This document shows, piece after piece, positions 20,116 to 31,231 of a DNA stretch of 64,000 nt. The stretch covers positions 8,246,001-8,310,000 of the forward strand of contig OX335655.1 in assembly GCA_946894095.1 (NCBI GenBank), in the 5' to 3' direction. A program made the position numbers and the translations under genes. This DNA comes from Incurvaria masculella. Taxonomy: Eukaryota > Arthropoda > Insecta > Lepidoptera > Incurvariidae. Below the pieces are notes generated by a model. That model was not told the origin of the DNA. It ran no database searches and was given only the letters and a program-made list of their open reading frames with translations. The number at the start of each line of letters is the position of its first letter. Within the stretch, counting starts at the first letter, position 1.

Positions 20116-20462
20116 TTTTTTTTTTATGTAACTGGACATGGATGAAAACTGACCGTCAGATATTAGCCTAACACCACATAGGAACTAGGTGCCATGCCAG
20201 TACCTTCCTTATGTTGCTCGGCTACATTGAACTGGACAGAAACATCCATTGCCGCTTCGACCATCGTTCTTTCAATGCGATGGTACCAACCCGGGCGAGA
20301 TTAACCCTACCACCTAGGAAGTAACAGTTTTACGTGGAATTCAAACTACGGCCAGCCTCAATGGTTGAAAATGGTCACCCATCCAGAACCTAACCGCGCT
20401 TAGAGGTGCCCCCCCAGCCTATCGAATCGCAAGGCGTCACCAACTGAGCTACCGAGGCTGAC
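20116..20462 (-). mobile_element. 5S-headed SINE (HaSE3-like)
   Basis: A T-run at 20116-20125 is followed by ATGTAACTGGACATGGATG. The body has TAGGTGCCATGCCAGTACC and CATTGCCGCTTCGACCATCG. The head has GGTCACCCATCCAGAACC and AACTGAGCTACCGAGGCTGA. The 5S part is shortened compared with 17552-17945. Confidence 0.82.
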
Positions 20463-21765
20463 AAAATGAAGTACATTGAGTAAGTTGTCAAGCGAAAGTA
20501 GTTTATTACTTTAGACGGCCAGCTACAACAATCGGATGTCTCGTAGCCCACCCCGCGTGGCGTAGCAATTACATGGCTTACTGTTGCGCTTGGCAGCATT
20601 CCACCTACTTCGTGAAAGGTAAAGTCGTACAAATTGGTGTGTCAGCAGTTCGAGAGATGTAATAAGAACCGACAATTATACTTTCATTTGAGTTATTATC
20701 AAATGAAGCTTGCAATTGGTACCAAAGCTTTCCTTTTTCGCGGATTTTTTTTCATATAGAAGGTAAGAAAAAACGTTAAGTGTTTTTCTGGTGTAATGAT
20801 AAGTACAACATATAATAAGAGAATAATATTTAATTTAAAGAAAATTAAGCTCCTTTTAAATAAATTAAAACTAAAAGCTTGGCCATACTATAACAATATT
20901 AATTATTCCTCTTAATTAGATTAACCATACTATTATCATTTTAAATCCGAGTTTGAAAATGAGCAATTATTATTTTGGCATGTCCTGGTTTTCTTTAGTA
21001 AGTTATAAAAATTTAAAAATTAATTATCTTTGAACGAATAAATGATCCAGGGTACTGTTATACATTTTGAATATGACATTATATTTTTTTTCTTATTTGC
21101 TTAGTTGTAAGTTCTCTTCTTCTATGCTTTAGTACAAAATTCATTCATCTTTATAGGCCAGACAAATATCGACAAACATTTTTTCTGTATTTGTATGTTA
21201 CCCAGGCATGCACTGTAGTCTGTACGCTCGTGCAATGTGTTACCTGGGATTACACTGTGGTCTAGTACGCTAGTAAAATATGATAACGGCCATACATTGT
21301 AGTCTCTAGGTAGGAGTACCTAGCTGTCAGTGTCACTGAAAGTTCTTGCGTATTGGCATATGCGGCATATGCAACGCATATATTCCATGAAGGGAAAAGA
21401 GATGCAAACGGTAAGTGGGATACGAGTTTAAAAACACCTTTTTAACGAAGGAATTTGTAATTTTTTTTACCTATTTTTCGTAAATGGTTGTGAGTGGATA
21501 ACACTTTTATTTATTCCTTTCCGTTAGATATACATTTATAAGAAACATAAAATAGATACATTTGTGTTTCTTTGATCAATTTAAAACAATTAGGAACGTG
21601 TAGGCGGGCAAATTAAAATAACCTAACTGAACTATTAACGCCTCGGAGATAAAAAATGATTCGATTCTTTGAATGGACAGCTGCTTTGACGCCTCGTCTA
21701 GGTACTTCATTAAGGTCATTGGCGCTATTAATGTCATATGCTGGGGCTTATGCCGGTTGCTGAAA
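20463..21765. other. No gene recognised
   Basis: AT-rich. Around 21200-21330 short repeated phrases occur (CACTGTAGTCTGTACGCTCG, ACACTGTGGTCTAGTACGCT, CATTGTAGTCTCTAGG), and they recur near 22438-22500 (ATACACTGTGGTCTAGTACA), so a small diverged repeat with a roughly 45-bp step flanks the element at 21766-22400. Confidence 0.45.
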
Positions 21766-22400
21766 GTATGCCTTCCGACTGTCAGATTTGACATTAAGGT
21801 GGGTCATCCCGCTCAACTCCCCATACAAACGGGGAAAGAAGATCACGCCCATATTTCTTGTCAGAGATCCCAAATGTTGCTCAAAATAGCTTTATTTGAT
21901 CGAACTAGATGTCTGATGACCGTTGGTATTGTAAAATTGTGTTTGGTTTCTAAGTTATAAGGTCCGGAAGTTGGAATTTTTTGCGCGTTTTATACAATAA
22001 CTTTGGAGATGGATTACGCAATGATAAAGCAAGAACATCTTAAAAATATTAGTCATCAAACATATCTTATTGAATCAATATATTTATAATCTATATGGTT
22101 TTTGTTAGATTTTTGACTACAGCGGTCGTGGTTTAATTTTAGCTATAAGTCGGTTTGTAATTAAATTTTCGTAAATCTTACCAAATCATTCTTTATGCAC
22201 ATTGTCTTTTTTGTGTACATGTTGCATTTTCCTCATCACGGAGCCTTTCTTTTTCTTTGAAACAGAGAAGGTCCCAGAGGGCAACAGCACGGTTTTGTAC
22301 CGTGCCCTCGAATGAGTTGGTCCCGCCGGGTTGGGCCACCTTAAATGTATGGAACAAATGTCAAATTTGACAGTCGGTTTGGCTAAGCCAAGCACGAGTA
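21766..22400. mobile_element. Non-autonomous TIR element, uninterrupted copy
   Basis: The left end CCGACTGTCAGATTTGACAT (from 21776) is the inverse of ATGTCAAATTTGACAGTCGG near the right end (22356-22375), with AAGGTGG and CCACCTT placed symmetrically. The interior 21835-22165 is also present at 63131-63870, where a SINE splits it. Near 22286 a perfect hairpin GCACGGTTTTGTACCGTGC occurs. There is no transposase. Confidence 0.65.
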
Positions 22401-23726
22401 AGGTCTATGAATTTCAGCATTCGTTATCTGAACATATACTGTTGTCTAGTACGCTAGTACTATTATTTACCTGGGCATACACTGTGGTCTAGTACACTAG
22501 TACATACTATATTGATAAATTGCAAGTAGTACCAATCTTTTAAAACCATCCCAAATCACAACAAAAACCATTTAACTTTAGTTTTGATAAGGTTATTTAA
22601 AAGTACTCAGCGCTACATACGGACACATTGCCCGCGAGCTTGACGGACCTCTCTCAAATAATACATACATATAGAAATCTCAGCGGGTGACTCGGCTTAA
22701 TGTTAGCAAATGTAATTAGGAAAGTTTCCCTGGGCCCATGTGCCAACTTTTGGCAGTAAGGCTCTATTGGACGTCTACATACTTCAGGCAGTTTGGAGTT
22801 ATATTGACAGCAAATAGTTGAGGTAATAATGCGAACACGAAAAACGGGGTGCATCATTACTTTCTTCGCTTTTACATCGCCCTTTTATATTTATTTAATA
22901 AATTGCATATACATTTCAGCTGTCAAATATTTCGCTCCAAAATCTATGTAGCGAAATCTTCAGTGAAAATTGAAAATAATTATTTAAGGGGGTGTTAGCA
23001 CCCGATCACATTCAGTTCCATAAGGGCGTAAGTGAAAGCACATTTTATTATTTAAAAAAATAGCTGCAAGTGATTTTGAAATTTCAAAAAGATGAAAGAT
23101 AAATTGATTATTAAGCTGTATTTAAACATATAATTATATATATGACTGAAGCTCCCTTCTTTGTTCAAACTTGTTTATGCATTTTTATACATATTTGCAG
23201 CAATCAAAGCATCGAGGTCTTACAGTTTTGTCTTTAAATTATGGCTACAGATCATCAAGCTACAAATGTAATTTTTTGATTATTAAAATTCGTTGTAGTT
23301 ATTTTTAAATAAATTTAAATCTTGGTTTACTTACGCCCTTAGGGAACTGAATGAAATTACGTGCTAATACCTCCTTAAGTAAAGCTATATATTCTGTGGC
23401 ATAAAGTCACTGCAGCATACTTTTGTATGTAAACTTTTCTGTAAATTGTATATTTGGCAAAACACTTCTCAATACATGGTGAGAACAAGGCAGAGATTTT
23501 TTCTCATGGATTTCTTATTAAGTATTGTTTTCGAAGTGGTGTGAAGATTCTCCCAAATTAATTTGTGGAACTAGGTACACTTTTCAGATAATGGCGCCAC
23601 CTAGATTCCATTGAAAAAATACCGAGCTTTCCAAATGACCTTAAATTTAGCAATTAGCAATTCTATTATAGAAACAAATTAACCTTATGTGTAGTGATGA
23701 CAAAAACAGTGTAGATATGTACATAC
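22401..23726. other. No gene recognised
   Basis: The region includes two similar phrases in inverted orientation, AACACCTCCTTAAG-like at 23370 and CTTAAGGGGGTGTTAGCACC at 22985, with GTTCCATAAGGGCGTAAG and CTTACGCCCTTAGGGAACTG. Together they suggest a MITE spanning about 22983-23386. Confidence 0.45.
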
Positions 23727-23870
23727 CCATGTAGTCGGCGGATATCTGGGGAACGGCGCGATGGACTTGGTGGCGATATTGCTCGGCAGTTCATGCTTCA
23801 AGCCCGCGCGCGCTAGTCGAATCTTTCGTCTCTCTTTCGATTTCGACCTTAGCATAAGCGCTGCCTGCAT
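23727..23870 (-). CDS. Candidate first coding exon, minus strand
   Basis: The ATG at 23870 has A at -3 (CCAGCATGCAG). The frame runs exactly 48 codons, rich in basic residues (MLRSKSKERRKIRLARAGLK, HELPSNIATKSIAPFPRY, PPTTW). It meets the splice donor TGG|GTATGT (intron from 23726) in phase 0. Sequence upstream on the minus strand is GC-rich and promoter-like. The polybasic N-terminus suggests an intracellular protein, but I recognise no family. No downstream exon can be identified in the window. The shadow plus-strand frame (23761-24030) is hydrophobic and less codon-like. Confidence 0.4.
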
Positions 23871-24604
23871 GCTGGCCAGCTTTCCTGCCTGCGTCTACAC
23901 CACGCTGCCTGCCAGGCAGTGCCACGCGATATTCGTCCTTATATCTCGTAGTATCACTGTGTTTTGCACTTTTTTTAATTGCTCTATTCTCACTTTAAAT
24001 TTTATGTTAATTACAATTATTAGTATTTAATTTAAAAATATTCCTAACTATTTTTAATGTCGAATGCGCACCATGGCGCCTTTAAGTGCACGCTGTTTTA
24101 GAGAACAATTTCCATTAGAGGCACGTAAAAGGCGCGAGAGTAATTTGTACTAGAATATAGTCTAAACATGTTCGATGATCAAGACGTATGATTTAATTTA
24201 TAATCACCCTAAGTAAGATATTATTGCGAGAAAAAATACGTATTGGAAGCAAGCGTATTTGGCGATATGTTTTAGGTAAATTACATTGAAGTTTATCACA
24301 AGTTGCTGGTTTCCGTCAACGTGTGGCGCCCTCGGCGCGCGTGCGTCGGTGCGCCACTGGTGGCCACCTCCGCCTCGATCGCCCCACACACACTCACCAC
24401 ACTGTTCGCACTACACATTTCAGGGTTGTCACTTTTCCTATACATACACAAACTGTGATTTTTATTTCAGTAGTTAGTATTGGTTTGCTCATATACATAA
24501 ATTATTTAGGTCTTTGTGGTATCACCCGTGAATACGTTTGCGACGTCTAACGATACTTATGTTATACGTTGCAAGTAAACAACACAAAAAGTACTTTTAA
24601 TATA
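23871..24604. other. No gene recognised; promoter-like 5' part
   Basis: 23871-23960 is GC-rich and could be the 5' UTR of the exon at 23727-23870. GTGGCGCCCTCGGCGCGCGT at 24322 starts another short CpG-rich patch (to about 24400). Open frames there overlap on both strands and none has convincing coding bias. Confidence 0.35.
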
Positions 24605-24609
24605 ATAAA

Positions 24610-24735
24610 GCCTAAGAGTGTGTTAGTTGAAACGCGCTAATATCTGGAACTGCTCGTTGGATTTGAAAAATCTTTTTGCATTTGATAGCCCATTTCTTGA
24701 GAAAGTTACATTTAACATCACTCTACGATCCTTAG
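24610..24735 (+). mobile_element. RTE-like LINE/SINE 3' UTR fragment
   Basis: GAAACGCGCTAATATCTGGA, ACTGCTCGTTGGATTTGAAA and GATAGCCCATTTCTTGAGAA are a well-known lepidopteran interspersed 3' sequence (AACGCGCTAATCTCAGGAAC...). No coding part remains. Confidence 0.7.
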
Positions 24736-24964
24736 GAGCCGAGCAAACATAAAAAAAAAGCAGTAAGCGAAAACGAACTTATAGCACGGGCGGGCGATGC
24801 CTTCGAGTGATTGTCTAAAACGAAATTCATCCGTACGAAGCCAGGAAGCTCTTATGTTTAGGATAGAAATAGACACCAATACTACTAAGGTAATACGCTT
24901 TCCTTGTAAATGACCCTCGCTTGAGGGCAGACTCGTGCTTGACTTAACTAAAGTACCTATAGCT

Positions 24965-25045
24965 TCCGACTGTCAGTTTTAGACATTCGTTCCATACATT
25001 TTATGTCAAAACCGACAGTAGGAAGGTATACTTTGGCTCAGCCAA
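24965..25045. repeat. Short inverted repeat of the CCGACTGTCA family
   Basis: TTCCGACTGTCAGTTTTAGA is opposed by ATGTCAAAACCGACAGTAGG, with CATTCGTTCCATACATT in the loop. It is a minimal relative of the termini of the element at 21766-22400, which also keeps GGCTCAGCCAAG/GGCTAAGCCAAG beside the right end. Confidence 0.55.
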
Positions 25046-25058
25046 GTACAAGTAATCT

Positions 25059-25326
25059 CTAACAGTCGTTTTCAGAGAGAACCTGTGAAAACGTGAGATG
25101 TAAAACGGCTGTAAGAGCCGTATTCAGAGTGGGCGGACTAATTTTAATACGCCGGACTAAGCCGTCCGTACTAAGTTTTGACAGGTTCTCCCTGAATACG
25201 ACTGTAACAGTGGGTGGATTAACTTTAGTGCGCGGGTTACTGCCGGACTAAATAGCATTTTGTATGATGAGTCCGGTGCTAGTCCGCGTACTAAATTTTG
25301 ACAGTTCACTCTGAAAATGACTGTCA
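25059..25326. mobile_element. MITE with AACAGTCGTTTTCAGAG termini
   Basis: AACAGTCGTTTTCAGAGAGA, ACCTGT at the left is inverted at the right as ACAGTTCACTCTGAAAATGA, CTGT. Internally GGCGGACTAATTTTAATACG and ACTAAGTTTTGACAGGTTCT repeat with variation, so the element appears to contain two related units. A partial copy is at 36962-37063. Confidence 0.65.
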
Positions 25327-25879
25327 TAGCACCGAGTCAAGCGAAGTCGGTGTCGTCAGCCGGTCTGGAATGAAAGACAAGTACAGTAACCGCAGACAAT
25401 AATGCACATCGAACGTTGGAAAGAGACAATCGGCTAGTTTCAGCTTCGTAAGGCGGCATCTTTCTCGCACTTAGTACACACACAGGTACACTGACAGCGT
25501 GTGACAGCAATAACGCTCTACAAAGCCTAAACTAGCCGATTGTCTCTTTCCAACGTCCGATGTGCATTATTTACCGTACAAGTACCCGTAAGTAGTACCG
25601 TCGGGTACTTGTGCCGGTCACGTGATGCGGATGCCGAACGGGCGCTAGACGAGGCTGGCGACCGAGTGGACGCTGTTAGATGCTCGTCGCTCTGTCGGGC
25701 GACAACGACATACATACAACAAGGAACATTGGACCTCTTTGGGGGAGGCCTTTGCCCAGAAGAGGGTGTCTCCAATATTAATAAAATACCAATCTTCTTA
25801 TAGATTAAATAACTAGCGTGTAAAAGAAATAGGAGAAATAAAAGGTTATTATGATTACTATTATAGTTGTAAGTAGTAC
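25327..25879. other. Inverted repeat and spacer
   Basis: ATGCACATCGAACGTTGGAA, AGAGACAATCGGCTAGTTT (25401-25440) is mirrored by ACTAGCCGATTGTCTCTTTC, CAACGTCCGATGTGCAT (25530-25566), forming a hairpin of about 39-bp arms. The following CGGGTACTTGTGCCGGTCAC is unassigned. Frames here are not convincing. TTGCCCAGAAGAGGGTGTCTCC near 25751 resembles a LINE terminus. Confidence 0.55.
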
Positions 25880-26134
25880 CTCGCATGATGGCGGGTCGTC
25901 GACATCGGGCGGGGCGCGGGGCGGCGGCGCGAGGGGCGCGGGCGGCGGGTGCCGCAGGCGCGCCTCCCAGTGCGTGCAGGAGTAGGCGCGGACGGCGGCG
26001 GGCTGGTCCGGGTGCTCCGGGGCCGGCGGCGGCTGCGCGCGGCCGTGGCGCGCCTTGCGGCCGGCGAGCGAGGCGCCGCCCGCCGCCGCGTACATGCACC
26101 CTGCGCGCTCTCTACTGCGACGCCGGCGCCGCAT
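25880..26134 (-). CDS. Candidate GC-rich first coding exon, minus strand
   Basis: The minus-strand frame from ATG 26134 (alternative ATG 26095, residue 14) runs 85 codons to GAG|GTACTA, a moderate splice donor in phase 0 (intron from 25879). Nearly every third position from residue 14 onward is G or C, as in strongly coding lepidopteran exons; opposing frames lack this. The product is low-complexity Ala/Pro/Arg with a more informative core (EHPDQPAAVRAYSCTHWEAR, LRHPP) and an acidic end (PPDVDDPPSCE). No domain is recognised. It lies in the strongest CpG island of the window. A weak donor and no downstream exon keep the confidence low. Confidence 0.42.
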
Positions 26135-26340
26135 GCCGCGCGGGGGGGGCGGCCCGCATCGCGCGGCGCGCGGCAGGGGACGCGAGCGCGGCGCCGCCGC
26201 CCGCCCGCTCCTCTACCGGCAACAGCGACAACTCTACCGTTAGTGACACTCCGCCAGCGAGCATGGAAGGGCGAGAGTAGTCGTTATGGAGGCAGCGTTG
26301 CCAGTTTTCGGCAGCAGCGCCGGCGCCGAGTTCTCGAGTT
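25880..26340. promoter_or_regulatory. CpG island
   Basis: About 460 bp of extreme GC and CpG density (GCGCGGGGCGGCGGCGCGAG-like runs) stand against an AT-rich background. Such islands in this genome type usually mark promoters or first exons. Its right edge holds GCGAGCATGGAAGGGCGAGA, a motif shared with other repeats of the window. Confidence 0.6.
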
Positions 26341-26352
26341 CCAACGACACTT

Positions 26353-26703
26353 AAGAGGATAATGAGGTTCCACACAATTACTCGTGCCTGTTTCCTCAGT
26401 TAAATTAAGCAATATTATCTGAATGATTGTATATTGAATAAATCATCTAATCGTTTCGTTTTTTTTTATAACCTAACTTGTATCCATGATGTACGCCTTT
26501 TTGTATTTGCAAACAAATTAATAAATGCGTATATCGCGTCTCTTATACACTTATTTATTATATATTTCAAAAAAGATAAACGAAAAGACTTAGCTCTCCG
26601 TTGATTAATTTAATATCCAAAATATTAGAAATATATTTCTTAATTTGATTAAGGAATCACGCACGCGCCATTTCATAAAGCAATCGCCTCATTATCCCCT
26701 TGA
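26353..26703. mobile_element. Fold-back element, AAGAGGATAATGAGG arms
   Basis: AAGAGGATAATGAGGTTCCA, ACTCGTGCCTGTTTCCTCAG at the left is mirrored by CACGCACGCGCCATTTCATA, GCCTCATTATCCCCTTGAG at the right. It is the same family as 15689-16441 and 59960-60292. Confidence 0.65.
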
Positions 26704-27180
26704 GAATTTATACGAACTTCACTGGGCGCTATTTAGTGCAACGAACATTTGATGTTGCGCTTCCCGAATTTGTAAACGAACTAACTACAGTTTCCAGTTT
26801 TCCCCTTACTCGTGGATACGCTGCTGCCATTTTTTTATTATTTACATAAAAGGTTCACATACATAGTTATGCGTCAAAAGAGATTCAAAAAATTGCAAGC
26901 GCCGTACATAGTATGGACTCACACTCTACAAATATTGAACACATGATAGTCGATCAGAGCCCGTCCCTTCAATGCTCGTTGCATTTCACACGTTAGAGTC
27001 CGTGAGGAAAGAGAACCGTGCGTCGTAAGATTTGAGGGCGCACATGTGCACATTTACCGTATTTGTTGACGATCCTGTTGACAACACTGGCACGTCATTA
27101 TAGTATGACTGTAACAACTTGATATTTTAAGGCTGTGTTAGAATATAATATTTACAGATTCTCAGGTCTTAATAATTGTC
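26704..27180. other. No gene recognised
   Basis: AT-rich sequence without a recognised repeat or frame. Confidence 0.5.
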
Positions 27181-27322
27181 TTAGGGCCGAGTGCACGAAA
27201 GGACAAAAAATCAAAATCAACGTCAAAGTATGATCAAACACGTCACTTTGTGTTGACAGTATGGAAGGAACTCTATGCAGATCACTAAAAGTGACGTGTT
27301 TGAACATTGATTAACTCGGCCG
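27181..27322. mobile_element. MITE, TTAGGGCCGAGTGCACGAAAG family, copy 1
   Basis: The left end TTAGGGCCGAGTGCACGAAA and internal inverted pair (ATCAAACACGTCACTTTGTG / CTAAAAGTGACGTGTTTGAAC) match the copy at 29478-29643 closely. The right terminal repeat is cut short after TTAACTCGGCCG. Confidence 0.75.
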
Positions 27323-28266
27323 TTATGTAAAATTCTTAATGTTAGTTCCATTGTACGCCACGGCGGTTCTATTTCTGCACGGACTCTACGGGCGAGACAA
27401 TTACCAATGAATCCACTTACCGATCTGCCACCCCATCATGAAAACTGTGGTGGCAGACATACTCAATTTAGTTTGCTCTATATTATATATCTCTAAATAA
27501 ATATTTATGCGTACTGAGTTTTATGTTCGTTTCAGACATAGACATCAATGTCCAAAAGAAAATGACCTTAAATTAAGATTTAGGATTTAAAGCATAGTAC
27601 CCAGATTTGAAACTGATGTGTGAAGCCACTCCAGTTACCATACATATCGTTTCAGTATAAAAAATACATCATTTAACATCGATGTATGCTTGCATGATAG
27701 AGCGAGGTACATAGGATAAACTTAACGTGTGAAATGGCTGCAAAATTGATTGATTCTTTTGTCGTTACACATAAATTCACTATGTCACTATCACTCGGTG
27801 ATAGTCAAATTTAAAAATATAACACATGTTGCTGGCTATTACTTAACTGTATTCCAGTCAACGTTCGATCAAGTTTAGCACACTACACAGCGACGGAATG
27901 TTGAAAAACATTTCGTAGGTTTAAACAATCATAGTGGAGAAAGAATAGTTAATATTTCAAGCATGAGTAATGACACTAAACGAAGAATATTCAATATAAA
28001 TTTTGCACTTGTATGACAAATATTAGGTTAATAAATACACACACAAAACACATAACATAGAAAAAAGCATAAAACCAGTTAAGATTTAATCGCTAGTTAT
28101 TCCTTTCTCAATACCATATCTTGCAGAATAAATTCCTGTACTGTTAATTTAAATAAAATAAAAACATCATCATAGGTGTCATTTTTGGTACCCAGCTGTG
28201 GACTATTGTAAAGGAATATTCTTCCATACGATTAAATAGTAAAACTTGAGTCACTATCAACGTTCC
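27323..28266. other. No gene recognised
   Basis: AT-rich. Only simple direct observations are possible: a TGACACTAAACG patch and AT runs, no domain and no repeat family. Confidence 0.45.
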
Positions 28267-28499
28267 ATTTTTTTATGGGACTGGACATGGATGCAGCGAT
28301 CTATTGGATGGATGGCTGATAATACACCTACGTCATGATATTAGCCCAACACACCTCATGGGAACTAGGTGCCTTGCCAGGACCATTGAACTGGATGGCA
28401 AATACGGACATCTTTCATTGCCGCTTCGACCATCGTTCATTCGATGCGATGATACCAACCTGGGCGGGATCAACCCTACCACCTAGTAAGTAAGGAAGG
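28267..28499 (-). mobile_element. 5S-type SINE, 3' part with internal deletion
   Basis: A T-run then ATGGGACTGGACATGGATG, followed by a partial duplication of TGGATGGATGGC. The body continues through CAACACACCTCATGGGAACT. A deletion joins CCAGGACC directly to ATTGAACTGGATGGC. The copy ends at AGTAAGTAAGGAAGG without the head. Confidence 0.75.
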
Positions 28500-28740
28500 A
28501 GATTTTCAGAGGTTTTCACCAACTGCTGAATTATTTTAATCGCCACTTATTACTAAAGTGGTATTTTCGTGTGCTGGTATCGATTGCGAGATGGTACCAA
28601 GGGCCGAATCCCTTGGTCGACTCTTACAATATGCACGGAAGAATGCAGTGGGCCCAATTGTATTATTTCTACGTGCCGGTACCGACACAGCACAGACTTC
28701 CAATTGATTTCACCTAGAAAATAATGTCCTAAATAATACA
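28500..28740. repeat. Fragments of two other repeat families
   Basis: TTTTCACCAACTGCTGAATT (28516) is the end of the MITE family at 42792-43688. AATCCCTTGGTCGACTCTTA (28606) is the inverse of TAAGAGTCGACCAAGGGATT at 47410, a lepidopteran repeat head also found near 53586. Confidence 0.6.
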
Positions 28741-29017
28741 CGATTCACTTCATCCACCGATAGTCGTGAATAGACAGTAGTACGTGTATGAGAAATAGGT
28801 TAGTGGTGCAACGCTCTGCGGCAGTCAGCCGCGCCGGTTTCACGATCATGTCATAATAAGCTGTCGCCCCCCCCCCCCCCTCTCCCCACCGCCTACCGCC
28901 CCGCCGCCACGCGCCCTTCGACTTTCCGCCCTACGCCGGCAACGCCGCGAGCTTAACTCATAGATTGTTTGTTTTATTAGTGAAAACGCATCTGGATATA
29001 ACTTGCTCATGCTACAC
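28741..29017. other. C-rich tract and short CpG patch
   Basis: A homopolymer run of C (28868-28881) is followed by CCGCCCCGCCGCCACGCGCC. No coding frame is convincing. Confidence 0.45.
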
Positions 29018-29160
29018 CTACTCCCAACACACCGAATTCTCAAAGAAATTAGGTGCCATGCCAGGACCTTACTTTTATGGACTATGACGGTACATTAAGC
29101 TGGATATAAATGATGGAAAAATTTACATTGCCGCTTTGATCATATTTTTTTTCGATGCGT
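29018..29160 (-). mobile_element. SINE 3' fragment
   Basis: TTAGGTGCCATGCCAGGACC and ACATTGCCGCTTTGATCAT identify the tail half of the shared SINE body. The head and A-run are absent. Confidence 0.65.
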
Positions 29161-29477
29161 TAATTTAATGTGGTGGGATAAGCTATCCATGTTTAGATTG
29201 TATCTTAATTAGGTTGTGAAAGCAGCATGATAATCAAGTTAGCATACGTTTTTAGGTAAAAAATATGTGAAACACACATTTATATGGTTTCTTCATTGTT
29301 TCAAATCAAAGCTTAAACATAACCTAAGATCATTATTCTGCAGGTACATGGCGATTTTTAAATATTTAATTTTGGTACGTTGAGGCAACTCTATTTGCCT
29401 CACTTTAAGTGGTGTGTTTAAAGGTCAATTACCTGAGACGTCTCTTCCTGCAATCGGAACTTTTTATTGACTTATTC

Positions 29478-29643
29478 TTAGGGCCGAGTGCACGAAAGGA
29501 CAAAACATCAAAATCAACGTCAACGTATTACTAAACACGTCACTTTGTGTGGACAGTATGGAAGGAACTCCATGCGGTTCACTAAAAGTGACGTGTTTGA
29601 ACATTGATTAACTCAGTCGTCTCTTCGTGCAATCGGGGCTTAG
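29478..29643. mobile_element. MITE, TTAGGGCCGAGTGCACGAAAG family, copy 2
   Basis: Full copy with both ends: TTAGGGCCGAGTGCACGAAA and TTCGTGCAATCGGGGCTTAG form imperfect terminal repeats. The centre equals 27181-27322. A more decayed relative with AACACGCCACTTTTGG follows immediately (29644-29760). Confidence 0.78.
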
Positions 29644-29760
29644 TGTTGAGTGCAGAAACGCTGATAAAATATAAATCACCGATTAAACACGCCACTTTTG
29701 GCGAGAGTCAACTTGAGTGTACCTGCAATACTCTTCATGATGTGTTTAATCTGTAATTTA

Positions 29761-30814
29761 TTATTAGTAACAAGTCTACGCAGCATTTTTTGTTTCAATG
29801 TATTATTTATTTTGCATACATTTCCTTAAATGAATAAATGTAACTTACCATTATTTAGATTTTCATTCGTTATATTCTCGATGCAAATATTTAGATTTAT
29901 ACATAGCTTTGACTTGACCAATGGATTTTAAAATCGATATCGAAAGGAGAATACGCCTTTTCAATGTTTCAACTTACTGTAAACGGTTCGTGTGTTTTAA
30001 AATGAAACACCTCAGTCTCTGTGGTTGAGGAATACGAATCCAATTTAATATTTTGAAAAAAACTGTTCGCATCCAGTAACAAAAAAAAAAAAGGAAGTGA
30101 GTGAACAATACTTTTATCCAATATAATCGAAATAAATATAAAAGAATGTCCGTGGTCAGATAATACGAATCTTTGGTATCTGATATCACTACTTTTTAAT
30201 AACAAAAAGGCCAAAAAAAACATTTTTTTACATCTGCTAAAATAATAAAATTAAAACAATTTAGTATGAATACCTGCAATAGTGTTTTAATTCGTCTATG
30301 ATTTTGTTAACTATATAAACAAAAAAACTTATTCATATTGAGATATTTTTAAACCTTTTAATGCTCTCTAATATACCAGTTAATTTGTTTATTAGTAGTT
30401 AAATGCGTAAGCTATAAAATGACAAACTTATGTTTGCTTAAATCAGTATAGGTTTATCTAAGTAAGTGAATATTTTCAGAGTCCTTCCCAACCGATTAAA
30501 AAGTGCCGAGTTTAACATTAAAAAAATGTGTAATTATTTTAATTTTACTATTCATTCATATTTTTCTGAAAAAAGTTAAGTTCTGTTTAGTCCTGCTTGA
30601 CGTTGACATTGACATTTAATTTATCCAAATAATTACTAGAATTTCTTATCATTTTGCTGTGTGCAATTTTATCGCATTTTGCACGTATTTAATACTTACG
30701 TTGTAATTTTTTATAATAAAAAGTTACATTTCATTAATGTATGCAATTCAATTGTGTATGCAAATAGCATAACACAAAAGCGAGGTTTGGAATCAGCCTC
30801 CAAATATCACTACA
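29761..30814. other. No gene recognised
   Basis: Strongly AT-rich. Two overlapping minus-strand frames (29969-30223) are hydrophobic and low complexity, and I treat them as chance. Confidence 0.5.
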
Positions 30815-31020
30815 TATTATAAATCACCCCTCCTCGTCTGTCCGTCTGAACACGATAAACTCAAAAACTACCGAACGGATGTCCATACGGTTTGTACCAA
30901 TCGACGGAGTTCTTTTTTGTAAATCGGTCGAAATATGACGATGATTGTTAAAGATCTCGTCTCAAATCGTCGAAAATCAAGCCGACTGGGACCTTTCATT
31001 AAACGTACATATAACAAAAC
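30815..31020 (+). mobile_element. LINE 3' UTR fragment
   Basis: CTCGTCTGTCCGTCTGAACA, CAAAAACTACCGAACGGATG and AATCAAGCCGACTGGGACCT recur in inverted form at 42110-42285 (GAACGTCCCAGTCGGCTTGA). A typical end of the family (GAGCGGAGCTGGGTGCCTCC, GCTAGT) appears at 31448-31475, so SINE pieces seem to have landed within one LINE tail. Confidence 0.65.
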
Positions 31021-31032
31021 ATAGTTCCGGTT

Positions 31033-31231
31033 AGGTGACCGTTTTTAATATTGAGGCTGGCTGTGGTTCGGATTTCATGTTAAAATTTGGGTCCCCTTCC
31101 TTATTTATTAGGTGGTAGCAACCCTTATACCTACCCCGTTTGGGTTGGTACATAAACTCGAATTTAAGAAAATATAATCGAAGCGGTAATGAAAATTGTC
31201 CGAGTTTTCCATCGATTTCAATATAGCAGTG
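31033..31231 (+). mobile_element. 5S-type SINE, first part of a split copy
   Basis: GTGACCGTTTTTAATATTGA, GGCTGGCTGTGGTTCGGATT through TTTTCCATCGATTTCAATAT, AGCAGTGC. The head up to the 5S block is missing. The sequence that should follow (AATATAAGGAAGG...) is found at 31855, suggesting an insertion of about 620 bp between the two parts. Confidence 0.65.

Noticed and set aside
25885..26362. Overlapping plus-strand frames of 131 and 137 codons in the CpG island
   Set aside because: They arise from GC richness removing stop codons. Third-position bias favours the minus-strand frame.
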